Assembly (NCBI GenBank): GCA_025766275.1
Contig: JAFKAC010000020.1
Span: 558,001 to 622,000 of the forward strand
Reading direction: 5' to 3'
DNA length: 64,000 nucleotides
From: Lactarius indigo
Taxonomy: Eukaryota; Basidiomycota; Agaricomycetes; Russulales; Russulaceae
Shown here: piece by piece, positions 33,389 through 44,180 of the stretch
Layout: the number at the start of each line of letters is the position of its first letter
Position numbering within the stretch: position 1 is the stretch's first letter
Translations under genes and position numbers: made by a program
The notes under the pieces: generated by a model
The model's database searches: none
What the model was told of the DNA's origin: nothing
The model's input: the letters and a program-made list of their open reading frames with translations, nothing else

Positions 33389-34205
33389 ACCCTTATTCTC
33401 TTTATGGGCATATAACATGGACGGACGGACTCCCTGCAATAGTGAGCTTGTCAAAATGGATATCAGTCAATCATTATGGCCCGTAGACCTGTCAATTGGT
33501 CCCCTATCGTTGTCGTTTGTATCTGTATTGTTCTGGGAATGTTCATATCGAATAGTTCATGGTCGGGTAGGGTACTTCCTGTACCGTATAGGTGCCCTCC
33601 GATGATCTAGTTCCACCAACGTAGGGGTTGTATGACCCCGATATTTTGCTGCGCTAATTTTGTCAGCCGCGAGCCGATTAGTCATCAGCAAAAATTTGAC
33701 TAGCCGTGACTAGGGGAACTAGCCCCTACCATATTTGGGTATCACTAGTCAGCACTAGTCACGGCTAGTGCTCCTAGTAACGTTTTGTTTTCCTGATGGC
33801 TAGGCAAAACGGAACGTCAACCTGAGGTTGGCTTAGGTTGCGACAACTGTCAGCCCACGGTGCTTGTATCTGCTAACACAATTATATACTGTCGTTTACC
33901 CTGCCATCCGGCAGCCAAAAACTATCACAGGTTGTAACTTGGGAATCCTCAGGCTGCATTTCCCAGGGCAACCTCAGGACGGCTCCACCCCGTCTGGCCA
34001 TGTACGCGAGCAAAGTGTCAGCACAACCATCAACAAAGTGTCAAAGCTGTCAAAGTGTCAAAAAAAAAAGGCTAGACGAAGACCTTTGCACAAAGATTAA
34101 TGATTTAACTCAATACTTTTGTCCGGCTCCGCCCTTCATAGCCAACTGGACTTGCTTGACTGGGCTTCTCCCCTGTACTGTGTACTGTACCGAGTCTATT
34201 TCGCG
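33389..34205. other. intergenic region with an imperfect palindromic cluster
   Basis: No gene. Holds the inverted repeat at 33699-33769 and A/T-rich sequence to the promoter of the acyltransferase. An A run is at about 34061-34069. Confidence 0.5.
33699..33769. repeat. 15-bp inverted repeat, 41-nt spacer, CTAGT-rich
   Basis: ACTAGCCGTGACTAG (33699-33713) is the exact reverse complement of 33755-33769. The spacer contains further CACTAGTCAG units. It could be a hairpin of a small non-autonomous element; no target duplication was established. Confidence 0.6.
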
Positions 34206-36234
34206 ATGACTTCCCTCAGCGTTGATTCCTCGACTTCGGTGGTTGCTGGCCTACTCTCCCCGGAGTTGTCTGGCGAAGAGGCCGTTGACTTGGTTCTAGG
34301 GCAAAAGTCCCAGCCCACGATCACCCCGGACACCTCTAGCCCCGTGTCCCACGAGCGCAAGCTTGGGGACAGTGAGCTCTCGTTCTACCTTCATGGTAGA
34401 GCGACTGGAGTCAACGACATGTTTGCCCGCCCCACTCTTTGATCGTCAGTCAAATTAGCTCACACACCTTACAACAGGTATCTCCACTTGGGATTCAAGT
34501 CTCCTGAGCGTATCATGGTTTGGGGTAGGGTGCGCGCTGCGTGGGCCATATTGCGCATGCGGCATCCTCTGCTCGCGTCTAGGGTCGTAATGCGAGATTA
34601 TGATGATCTCAGATTCGTGTATGCTCTTGCCGTTTTCGGGATGCTCGCTGATCAGATCGTGCGCACCCCTCGTTTTCTTTTTCGGCGCACAGTTATAGTC
34701 CGCCTTTATCTCCCGAACAGGCCCTTACGGAGGCTAGCAGTCAACTCGAATATAGGCATCAGACGAAAGACGGTACGCCCAAGGCCGGGTTCTCAGTGCG
34801 GTCTGGCCCTTAGGTTAAACCCTTAGAATTAATCGAATCATATCTCAATGGCCCCCGCACTTTATCCAACGAGAGGTTATCATATCTGATCGTGTCACGG
34901 ACGCCTACGAAGCTGCTTACACCACCTTCTACGCCACGGATTTCCGAGGTTTCTCCGGTCTGGCCGCCTGGGTGTCTCACAGACGATGACATTGTGACTG
35001 ATTATGAGCTTTTTATCTGCGCTGCCCACTATATTGGCGACGGGATAGCAGCTAATCAATTCGCCAATGACTTTTTTGGCTTGTTGAGTTGTGCCAACTC
35101 ACAGGAAGCAATGGAACAACTCGCCGCTGATGAATGGAAACAACGCTGTGGCCGGCGACTCCCACCAGATGTGCGTCTTCTTAAACAGTGTTGTTTCGCT
35201 GCTCGGCTCAAGTAGTGGATAGGTCCTAGCCCTTCCGGCGAGTGTAGAAGAAAACTTGGGGACAGATTCGAGCCGGTTCCGGCGCGTCGCTGGGCGCATC
35301 GACTTTCAGAACTTTTTGGACAAGCAAATCGTGAGGGTTTTGGCATTTGCAGCAATTCCTTGTTTACCGGTTACCATTGCAGGGTGGACAAGCCTTTCCA
35401 CGTAGAAGCGACCCAGTTCGCCACACTATCGTCTTGACAACATCTTTCGACGAAAAGAAAACCAAGGCGATGCTCAAGGCGTGCAAAGCGCGAGGCGTCT
35501 CCATTTCGAGCGCTATGTTCGCCATTTGCAATATTGCCTGGGCCAGGATGAGCCCCCAGGAGAAGCAAGAACTCCCAATGTAAGCCATTGTGGTATTACC
35601 AATTGGGTCTCACCTCACGCGATTGGTCAGGATGATGTACGCAGCCATGAATATCCGCCCTTTCTTTCCCAAGCCCGTCCATGACTCGTATTGGTTCCTC
35701 GCCGCAGGTTTCTTCAACATAGTTCTTCCAAACTTTATACCGGCTTCCTGTGACGTCTCCAAAACGTTTTGGCATCGCGCACGTAAAGCCAAAGAGCAGA
35801 TTTCTCGAATCGCAAACAGCCCGATGATCCAGTCACGCAGCCGGGAAATGGCGATAAAGCGCGGGAAGCAGTTCCGTGCCTGGGCGAAGGAGGACGACGA
35901 AAAGCAAGCTGGCGTGTCCATTTCGTCCGCGCCGAAACCGACTTCTGACAAGCCGTCCTCGCCGCCTCGCAGTCCGTCGGTTGCACTTCTCGGGCTTTCG
36001 CTCCTCGGAAATCTTGACGGTATCTATAAGCATGCGAGCTTTCCGGACATCAAGCTTCACACGTTGACGATTGGTTCTCGTCAGCGTCACAGCGGCATGC
36101 TGCTGTTCGGATATACATTCGCGGGAAAACTATGGATCAGCCTCGGATACGATGAGAACGGTTTTGACCGCGGGACGGTTGATTTATTCTGGGCGAATGT
36201 GGACGCGGCTGTTCATGAACTTCTGATTGAGTGA
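34206..36234 (+). CDS. condensation-type acyltransferase, intact
   Basis: A CoA-dependent or carrier-dependent acyltransferase fold common in Agaricomycetes, often left unnamed. Seven exons read without a break: MTSLSVDSSTSVVAG and LGDSELSFYLHGRATGVNDM; YLHLGFKSPERIMVWGRVRA with AAWAILRMRHPLLASRVVM; a short exon PPLSPEQALTEASSQLEYRH; then ELIESYLNGPRTLSNERLSY. The catalytic motif H-x3-D-G is present as HYIGDG (His codon 35027-35029). It is followed by FANDFFGLL, ALPASVEENLG, RIDFQNFLDKQ, VSISSAMFAICNIAWARMS, DSYWFLAAGFFNIVLPNFIP, LLGLSLLGNLDGIYKHASFP and the C-terminal LFGYTFAGKLWISLGYDENG. No signal peptide or membrane helix. The HxxxDG histidine suggests real acyl transfer, with an unknown alcohol or amine acceptor. 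The gene lies between the two PNGase A copies on the same strand. Confidence 0.8.
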
Positions 36235-37205
36235 CACTCTAGACAATTTGAACGTGTCTTCGCCAAGGAAACTAGTCACCTTACTCCGCAAGGCCCTCTA
36301 GCAAGTGGAATCGCCAATAATGTTTGTTCACTTGTAGTGTCCACAGACGACGTCCATCATATGTTATGTTATGTTATGAACAACTACTTCTGGCACCTCA
36401 GAACATCGAGCAAGGTCATAGTCGACAAGGTCGGCCCATACTGTACGGTTTATGAACTGCCATAGGAAGACTGGCACATCTTTGCTGGGTATTCATTCCG
36501 ATCTGCTGTGGCAGTTTCACTGGGTGCGATGCTGTATACTCTACAGAGCTCCTCCTTGGAGAGAAAGGTAACCTTGCTTCAATCGGGAGGTTCAAATCAC
36601 TAAGGAACTAATTCCCTTTCCTGAACAACAACAAAAGCCTTGCCAGCTTATGCACATCGCCCTGACTGACAACTGACTTGGTCTGAGAGTTTAAATATAA
36701 AAGGAGGGTGTATATACAAAAGCACCTGTGATTGGGAGCCTCTACTCTCCGCACCGAGTCGAAGAGAGTCTGACTCTCTGCGTACCACCAATGACATTCC
36801 CTTTATGGTGTGTGAGTAATGTACGAAAAAAGAATTGGCTGGTTTCCGGTTTTCCGGGGTTTCGAAACCCGGAAACCGTTGTCGGGAACTTCCGGACTTC
36901 TTTGTTGGATTCCTCTTGTTTTTTCAGGTTACAGAATGGTTGGCACTTCAATCCTATCCTATGATCTCTACCCTCGAGGTTCGGGGTAGTATGGGTCCAT
37001 TTACAATGTGCGGCAGGTCATCCAATGCCAGGGAAACGCGTCAGCGACGCGTCTTGTTTGAGAATCTTTCACTGTCGTTCGCGGAATAGTTCACACCGTC
37101 CTTCTCACTCCCTCGCTTCTCTATGTGCCCGCCTTCACTTCTTTTTTTTCCCACTCATTTATAGTGGTTGGCCCCCACACCAACTGCCACCAAGCAAAGC
37201 CCACC
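36235..37205 (+). other. upstream region of PNGase A copy B, with diverged repeats
   Basis: No gene. 36255-36275 repeats the copy A flank at 32163-32183. About 36498-36570 resembles 39925-39995 (GATCTGCTG..., GATGCTGTAT..., CTTGGAGAGAA). (ATGTT)3 microsatellite at about 36361-36378. The part from about 36930 resembles the sequence upstream of copy A. Confidence 0.5.
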
Positions 37206-39515
37206 ATGCTTCAGCGTATTCTATTTCCGCAATTTCTTTCTCTCTTGTTGTTACTCTTGTGCGCAAGCTATGGCTACTGTGTTCGTCTAGTCGACTTTCA
37301 AGTCGCCCAACCGCCACCCCTTCCGCAGGAAGCAAAGCAGTGTGTTGTCCCCATCCTTCAGTAAGTACTGTTACCTTGCTGCATGCGTGTTCACCTCGAT
37401 TGGCTCTTAGGCGTACATTTGGATTCTCCTTTGGACAGTACGTACTGGTGTCTACTTTCGCCACGTATATGCTGTGCTGATGTCGTGGATTTCAGTCCCG
37501 AGGTGGTCGAGTTTTCGTGCGTGATCCATTATTTTACCTTTCTGCCGTCCTCGTTGACGACTCGTTTTTAGACCACCAACGGACTGCGGTACCCCCGGCT
37601 CTTGGACCGGGATCAGCCTTAACTTTACCGTCACAAGCAATGGAACACAGTTCGACCGTCTCGGAATTTTTACCTTCCAGAATGTCGAAAGTTTGTCCAT
37701 TTCCCACTATTATGCTCGATATTTTCGACGTGACGCGTGACGGGTCAAATAGTTTGGCGAACTTCGACACCGGAGCCAGTCAAAGGCGACGGCATAATCT
37801 GGACGTACCTCAAGGACGTAACGCGCTTCACTCCACTTTTCTCCAAACCCGGCACATTCATTTTGCAACTCGACAACCTCATTCAGACAGGGCTCGACGG
37901 CGAATATGCCAGTGAATTTTATTTAACCCTACAATTCTGCCAGGAATACTCAGAAATATTGTGTAGCGACACTCGAAGCAACGTTTTTCGCATCTTCGTC
38001 ACAATTCCCGCTCGCACCGCAAGCCGACTTGATTGTTCCGCTGACCACACTCGCTAATAATACAGGCAACGACGCATCCGTCCCTCCCGGCTTTTCAGTG
38101 AGTCCTCTGAACCCCGTGTTTGTCCCGAACAATTGCAACTTTCTACTTTGTTTAGCTCAACGTCACACTGCCTCGAAATGCTGTAGCGGCATTTGCCGAG
38201 TTGCAAGCCTCTGGAAATGGCAACGAGGAGTTCTGGGTGTGTTTTTTTTCTCACTGTCTGTCAGAACCTCCTGGCCCTGATTGCTGCAATGTGGTGCTAG
38301 TACTTCAATGTTCCCAACCGGTTCCTCGGCGAATTTCCTGATGGGATAACATTCGGTGAAGGACCGTTCCGCGAGGTCCGTGTCCTGGTGGATGGGCAAG
38401 TTGCGGGCGTTGCCTTTCCCTATGCCGTTATTTTCACAGGCGGCATAGTACCTACTGCGTGGAGGTATGTCCTACCATTGTGCCATCGTGCCTCAGTCAT
38501 CCTTAGTAAGCTCCAGACCAATCACATCCTATGGCGCCTTAGATCTACCCGTTTATCATCTTGATCTCACACCGTTTATCCCTATTCTCACTGATGGCGA
38601 ACCGCACAACATCACCCTTGACGTCGCGTCCGCTGAGCCAGATCACCAGATCAACCAGAACTGGTTCCTTTCTGGCTTGCTACAAGTGAAGCTCGACTCC
38701 TCAACCGCACCCACTACGGGGAAAATTACGCGATATGAGGCGTCAAACTTTGCTACGTCGAGCGCGTCGTCATCTGCACGTGGCGTAGATGTGAACATCA
38801 CTCTTGAGGCATCGCGTCGCGTACATATCGAGGCCGAGATCATAGCTGGGAGCGGGACACGAACCAAAGTGGTATTCTCACAGAATATGGAATTTAGGAA
38901 CGTACAGAACTATCTCCAAAACTTTACTACGCAGGTTTGTTTCTGTGAAAAGACCAATGGCCGTCACCATTCGTACTTATTTCGGATTTTTTAGAACCTT
39001 TTCCAGGTCACTTCTGGTCAGGTTTCCTCGAAACACAATGGCGAGATAGCACTGCTGGATACCTTCTCATATCCTCTCATCGTCAATTTTACCGTCACAT
39101 CACCAGACGGCTCAAACTGTATGCATTATCCCTACTCGCACCTCCTCCACAAACTAACCACTTCTTCTAAGTCTCGACGGAAGTTGACCACTCGTATAAC
39201 CGCATCCTCCTCCCTGCACCATTCATCTTGGGCACCTCCATCGCTGAACGCCAGCTCGCGGGAGGGTCGTTCCACATCGCATCGACTGGTAACACCGGTT
39301 CCAACGGAACTAGCAACAACACGTTCAACTATCACGACACTGCGGGCAATACATACACGCGGCAGGTCAACGCTTTTAGCAATGTCATCACTTTTGACCA
39401 TCAAGGCGGAAACCTCGCGTCCAGCCCCGTTGCCGACCGATCTCCTGCGGTTTCGCCCGTACAAGGAGGCATGAAGGCGCGGCTGCCAGGTGGCAGAATG
39501 ATTGGTGGTACTTGA
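37206..39515 (+). CDS. peptide N-glycosidase A (PNGase A), copy B, intact
   Basis: Complete version of the PNaseA-family gene: about a dozen exons and roughly 600 residues, all frames consistent. Signal peptide IL-FPQFLSLLLLLLCASYG precedes VDFQVAQPPPLPQEAKQC. Then come TFGFSFGHPEVVEFS, CGTPGSWTGISLNFTV, FDRLGIFTFQNVE, WRTSTPEPVKGDGIIWTYLK, FILQLDNLIQTGLDGEYA, TLEATFFASSSQFPLAPQAD, NVTLPRNAVAAFAELQASGN, YFNVPNRFLGEFPDGITFGE, VLVDGQVAGVAFPYAVIFTG, ITSYGALDLPVYHLDLTPFI, and VDHSYNRILLPAPFILGTSI with an Asn-rich FNYHDTAGNTYTRQVN. Several N-x-S/T sites fit a secreted glycoprotein. It would release N-glycans from glycopeptides outside the cell or in the vacuole. It is the functional partner of the frameshifted copy at 29508. 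Confidence 0.9.
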
Positions 39516-40279
39516 ACGGTATATGGTGATATTACTATGTCTGGGATCCTATTGAACGTTGATCGTTGATCGTTAAATCATGGTGTTGAATTGGGTCGCC
39601 CGATCAACGGCTGAAGCGCTGAAGTTGGATACCATAGAAACGAGTCACGTGATCAACGTGAAGCAAGATGAGAAGTGAACAAGCCGACACGCTAGACTCT
39701 GGATCGATACCAGCTACGAATGGCTTGCATGTATGACCCAAGACATCAGCTTCTGACGCCGCGTTAGGACCGACCAGTTGGAACATTATTTAAAACCATT
39801 CGTCGTGAGAAAGCGCCGAGTATTATGCCTTCGGCGAGCAGACCCTGTCAGACGCGAAACGATGACGATGACGAGATAACTGTACGAACAGGGAAGACCG
39901 CCACACCTATGCTGGATGTAAATTTTGATCTGCTGCCTGGCGATGTTGCTGAATTCGATGCTGTATGCACCGCGGATCTTCTTGGAGAGAACGGTACAGT
40001 AATCTTCGCTTCAGTGGGAATAAAGGGACTGGTTCACTCCACAGGTCGCAACAAGAGCTCTACGAGTTTACGTACGCCAGCGCCGCCCGGGCCAGTGATT
40101 GGTGACGACAGCGATACCCGCATTACCAGCGAGTTCCTGCTTCTTTGATGAGCTGACACTCCGAAGGATGTTATTATTAGCCTACAGTCAACAGGAACCA
40201 AGTTGGAGGATATGCGTAAAATAGTTAACAGCAACAAACATCAGGCCGAACTCCTAGAAGTTCTGACGCTTATTTGTCG
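39516..40279 (+). other. 3' flank of PNGase A copy B
   Basis: Related to the copy A flank up to about 39880. An open frame of 107 codons at 39825-40148 (acidic start, then LLGENGTVIFASVGIKG) has no family I recognise. Its middle resembles non-coding sequence at 36498-36570, so I do not call it a gene. Confidence 0.45.
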
Positions 40280-40642
40280 TCAAAGGAGCGACGCACCCGC
40301 TCGACAGTTCTCCGTCCTTTCATGCAATGGCAAGAAGACCGGGCACTTTCACCAATATCTTGATGATCATATCGGTTATTTTGAATTGTGTCTGTCGGTA
40401 GCGCGTCGGTATGTATATGACTCGAGGCGTTTGAAGAAGTCCCTCGATACCCCGAAGAGATCGATGAGGGCTTCCTGACTCGCATCAGCATTCTTGATTG
40501 CTTGACAGACACACGGAAGTAGTTTCGCAGAGAAATTAAGGAACGCGCTGAGCATGAGGGGGGTCCGAACGTCGGCGGCGATTCTTTTGTGGAGCGAATA
40601 CATTATGGCGCCGGCGCTGGTAGTCCACGCTGGCAAGTGCAC
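40280..40642 (-). pseudogene. remnant of a fungal STAND/NLR-type Goodbye domain
   Basis: Reading leftward, LMLSAFLNFSAKLLPCVCQA and ALIDLFGVSRDFFKRLESYT are followed, after a one-base frame change, by YIPT...FKITDMIIKILVKVPGLLAIA. This matches the helical pattern of the Goodbye domain at the N terminus of fungal STAND ATPases (a Y-T-x-I-P turn, then an I-V-K-I-x-V-E-L-L-S-x-L-A-x-A helix). No NACHT or NB-ARC P-loop and no repeats follow, and a stop appears after AIA. Most likely a decayed fragment of an NLR-like gene. Confidence 0.5.
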
Positions 40643-41805
40643 ATGGTGAGAATTAAAATAACTTCCGTTGAGCGTTGCGGAGAACGCGTAAACACTGCAG
40701 GCATATTACGGTGTCATACTGAAAATGGGAATGGGTTGTAAAACGCCCATAAGTTAGTAAGAGGGCGCTGAGAGTCGAGATTGAGTTCTCGAAATAACTT
40801 TGCAACGAGGCACGGAAACAACTTGAATGTCACTGGTGGAGTTAGCTTACTCTAAACTTGTTGGCTCAGGGCCTCTGGCTGTGTGCTGCAAACAGAAGCG
40901 TGAGCCCTCAGGGGAGTTCCATAATCTCGGATGAAGGATGGATTGACTCCGGCCGAGGCGGGTCAAACATAACAATTGAGTCGATTACCAACCTGAGTGA
41001 GCAGCACATGGGCAGGGACCAGTGACGTTTATAGTAACAACCATGGAATCAACATCAGTTGATGAACCACTCCAATACGTACTGTTTTATTGGTGCCAGT
41101 CGAATTGCAAGCGTGACGGCGCCGTTCTTCGTAGGACCACACCACAAATTCACCATGATCGCCTTGGTGATCCCACACGTCCCATGTATTTGGATGTTGA
41201 ACAGCACTCTGGACCAGGGCCGCATCATACGTTCCTCCGGTTCTCACGGTACCAGGTGAGATTCGGCTTGGCCATAGCTATGTGGATTGCTGTGTTGGCT
41301 TCACGCTGTAGTCAGTATCCACGCATCACCCAATGAGAAGAAAGCGAACTGAAAATGAAACGCCGGCTGTCGGATGTCGGAATTTCGGGTCTCAGCTGGT
41401 GTACGTTCAAGTTGATGGACAAATATACTTTGTCCATACGATCAGTTCATGTGCTTTGACTTACCCACATGGGTACCATCAACGTATCAATGCTTGTGAC
41501 CATATGATCAACAAGAAATTGCCGCACGGAGTACCGAGCCGCCCTTCCGCCGATCGAGCCCTCTCCTTGGCTCAGCATCACCGCGAACGTAGTGGCTCAG
41601 ATGATTCGGTTTCGAAGTTGCTACGGAACAATTGGGGCGTCTGTGCCGTTCCGTTGCACCATCTGAGTCAGTCACAGCGCTGATGAGAACCCCAGGCTAT
41701 GCTATATTGCCCAGGTCATCCCGTGTATCCCGCTCCCCGTCTTTGGAATAAGGCGTAGGGCCCTCTATCTGAACTTTCGAGCCATACCTCGTCCGATCGT
41801 TCACC
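40643..41805. other. intergenic region before array copy 7
   Basis: No gene recognised. Frames at 41022-41336 and 41333-41683 show no domain. A TATA-like GCTATATT lies at about 41699-41706, about 100 nt before the copy 7 ATG. Confidence 0.45.
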
Positions 41806-43503
41806 ATGTCGGCTCCTCTCTTGGCACAACTTATTCCAAATATCGCAGAAATGTAGGTGCCCTGTGTCGTTTCTAATGTAGCTCTCATCCTGACTTGCCT
41901 CGTCTCCCTCAGAACTGCCCCTCTGGTGAGCCTGTTAGTCGTCTCACATTTGTCGCCCTTAATTTACGCTTTCCTACTCTTCAGCTGCTGGGGACCGTGT
42001 GGAACTGGATGTTGTATGGCGTTCTGGTGGTTCAGACCTGTGAGTTACTCTCCGCGCCTCCCAGGGTTATGTCCATCTCACATCGGGTTGAGATGTATAC
42101 GGTTACAATTTCCCGGACGATGGAATACCGCTTAAGCTACTGGGCACGTACACTCTTTGACCATCTGCGTTCCCTTTTCAAATGACACCTCTATAGTGTA
42201 CGCGGTATTCTTAGTAGAGACATTGCAGACAGCACTCACCGGAGCGGACCTCTACCATTGGTTCGTTTCTGGCTTCGGCAACCTGGAACGCCTCACCTCG
42301 CCCTTTGCGTCCCCTTTCGATGTGCCCATTATCGGTGCCATAGTTTCATTAACCGTCCAATCGTTTTTCGTGTATCGCATCTGGGTACTCAGTGGGAGGA
42401 CGTCCCGGCTTCTATGCCTGATCATCTGTCTCGTGAACCAAGTCCCGTACCACCACCTCATGCCCAACACTTACCTCTTTTCAGGTCTCTGTCTTTGACG
42501 CAATTGCCTCCGTTGGTGGGGGCGTCTATGTAAGTCTCCAATGTCTCAAGTTGTTTCCGAATTAGCTCACATCCGCAGGTACACGTACTGCAGAAGTTCG
42601 CCAGCGGTCGGATACTGAAAATTCTTGCGTTGGTGGGTCCGCCATTTCAGAAATATGTCCCACACTTCTGGCTAATTAGGACAATGCTCAGACTTGGCTG
42701 GGCGGAAATACCATGGCCGACCTCGTTATCACCGGGTCAATGCTCTATTACGTAAAGTACCGGCACTTTGGGTGTAGAAGATCGTTCTAAATTTCCTTCT
42801 CTCCACCATTGACGCAGCTGGGAAGACGACGAGCTGATGGTTACTTTAGCGACCACGCCTTATCCCGAATTGTGGTTTTGGCGGTCGAGACCAACATATT
42901 GACAAGTAAGTGGACTCCGGGCTCTGGGATGCTTCTATGGTTCAATTCAAACCTTGCCTTTAGCTACAATAGGTATTGTAGCGCTCGTAATGGTTGCCGT
43001 ATACCCCGTGAGTGATCTTAAGTGGTGCAAGTTCTCTAACCAATTCCGTACCCTAATATAGGACAAGAACTGGTACACCTGCCCGTATGTCCCTACTCGT
43101 CTCTCTGTCACATTCACGTTTGACGCCGTCCCACAGAACTGCCATCATGGGAAAACTGTGAGACCATCAATCCGCGGTTTTCACACACCTCTAACAGCCG
43201 ACACAGATATTCCAATACGCTCCTCGTCTCTTTGAATAATCGGATCACCCTCCGCGATCCGCCAATCCGCGCAGCTCGAGATAGACCTCCAACTATGGTG
43301 GTCCCCGTCACCTCCCGCCCCAGAGTCCTACCGGGTATCGTGCATCTGGATTTAGAGAAACCCTCTGCCGCATTTGCGGCGCGGCAATCGGGTGATAGTG
43401 GCACCAGGGTCTTTGGTGAGCAACACGACCATCGACTATTCGTTTCTTCGACTAGTTGTCTAACCCACCCGCCATTTTGTAGACATTGCATAATTAGAGT
43501 GGT
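41806..43503 (+). CDS. DUF6534 seven-helix membrane protein, copy 7, intact
   Basis: Intact 14-exon gene, separated from the tandem run by 13.7 kb. It starts MSAPLLAQLIPNIAE (longer than copies 1-6); the 13-nt exon gives TAPL, then LLGTVWNWMLYGVLVVQ, YVYGYNFPDD-like exon, FLVETLQTALTGADLYHWF, VPIIGAIVSLTVQSFFVYRI. Exon 6 is divergent (VSVFDAIASVGGGVY) and exon 7 is VHVLQKFASGRILKILAL. Exon 9 is LGRRRADGYFSDHALSRIVV, then TIGIVALVMVAVYP, DKNWYTCP, TAIMGKL and YSNTLLVSLNNRITLRD. The tail is PGIVHLDLEKPSAAFAARQ and the last exon gives DIA-stop at 43501-43503. The intron after exon 4 has a GC donor (42144). It keeps the shared 3' block seen after copies 1-6, which places it in the same duplication lineage. 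Confidence 0.88.
42144..42196 (+). other. GC-AG intron in array copy 7
   Basis: At the exon 4/5 junction, where other copies have CTACTGG|GTAYGTTCC, copy 7 reads CTACTGG|GCACGTAC. The acceptor (CTATAG) is in place and the exons join in frame (LLV/YAVFLVET). The intron is 53 nt. Confidence 0.7.
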
Positions 43504-44180
43504 CCACGAACAATACATCTTTTAACGCCATAAACTACGACGTTGACGTGGACAAGTAATTTTATTTAGAGATCTAGCATAGCGACGGACGCTGTAAGGC
43601 GTAATTATTTCCACGGAATTAATGTCCCCCCCCCGATGTACTGCGCATCGTGTACTCTACTGGCTAGAGATTCGTTCTAAATACTCAAATCCTATTCCTC
43701 CAAGTCGAGGGAAATCACATCAATGAAACGACGTGATCAACGTAGGACTAACGCTAGTACGGGAAACCCCTCATGTCCGAGGCAACCTCTTTAATGTATC
43801 CATTGGTTCTCCCTCAGCTACTCAGTTGTGTCGGCGCAGAAGACCAACCGCTGGTACGAGCTATCCAAATGCCTGTACATCGGGTCAAAACGAGATAAAA
43901 TTGGACAGGCTCACGTTCTCAGCTGCTCATAGTCAAAAATTCCTGCCAACTCAACCTCATTAGTAGAAAGATATGGTGTCTGAACGCCCCGTGTAGCACC
44001 GCGGCGCCCATACCGACTCTGGAACCAAGACTAAGCCTGTTGGCGACGCCCATATGACCGATCATGACAATGACGTGATAACAAGCGCATTCGGGTCATA
44101 AACTGGACTAATACGTGACAGTAGGGTCAAGCGGCAACTGTGATTCTATTGGTACAATGTTCCACATCTTCGTCTGGGCC
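43504..44180. other. 3' flank of copy 7
   Basis: The shared array 3' block is recognisable at about 43570-43665. Beyond it a CATGACAATGACGTGATAAC-like stretch near 44062 recalls the PNGase A flanks (39860-39880). No gene was recognised. Confidence 0.45.

Noticed and set aside
36581..36600. GGTTCAAATC resembling a tRNA T-loop
   Set aside because: The flanking bases do not pair to form a T-stem and no anticodon or acceptor arms are present at the right distances.
29508..39515. Biosynthetic gene cluster built around the condensation-type acyltransferase
   Set aside because: No synthase, oxidoreductase, P450 or regulator is nearby. The neighbours are glycosidases and relics, so a metabolite cluster is not supported.
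39825..40148. 107-codon open frame after PNGase A copy B
   Set aside because: Its middle part is similar to clearly non-coding sequence at 36498-36570, so the open frame is probably accidental.
41022..41683. Possible exons upstream of array copy 7
   Set aside because: The frames overlap each other, end in arbitrary stops and match no family; no consistent splice chain could be made.
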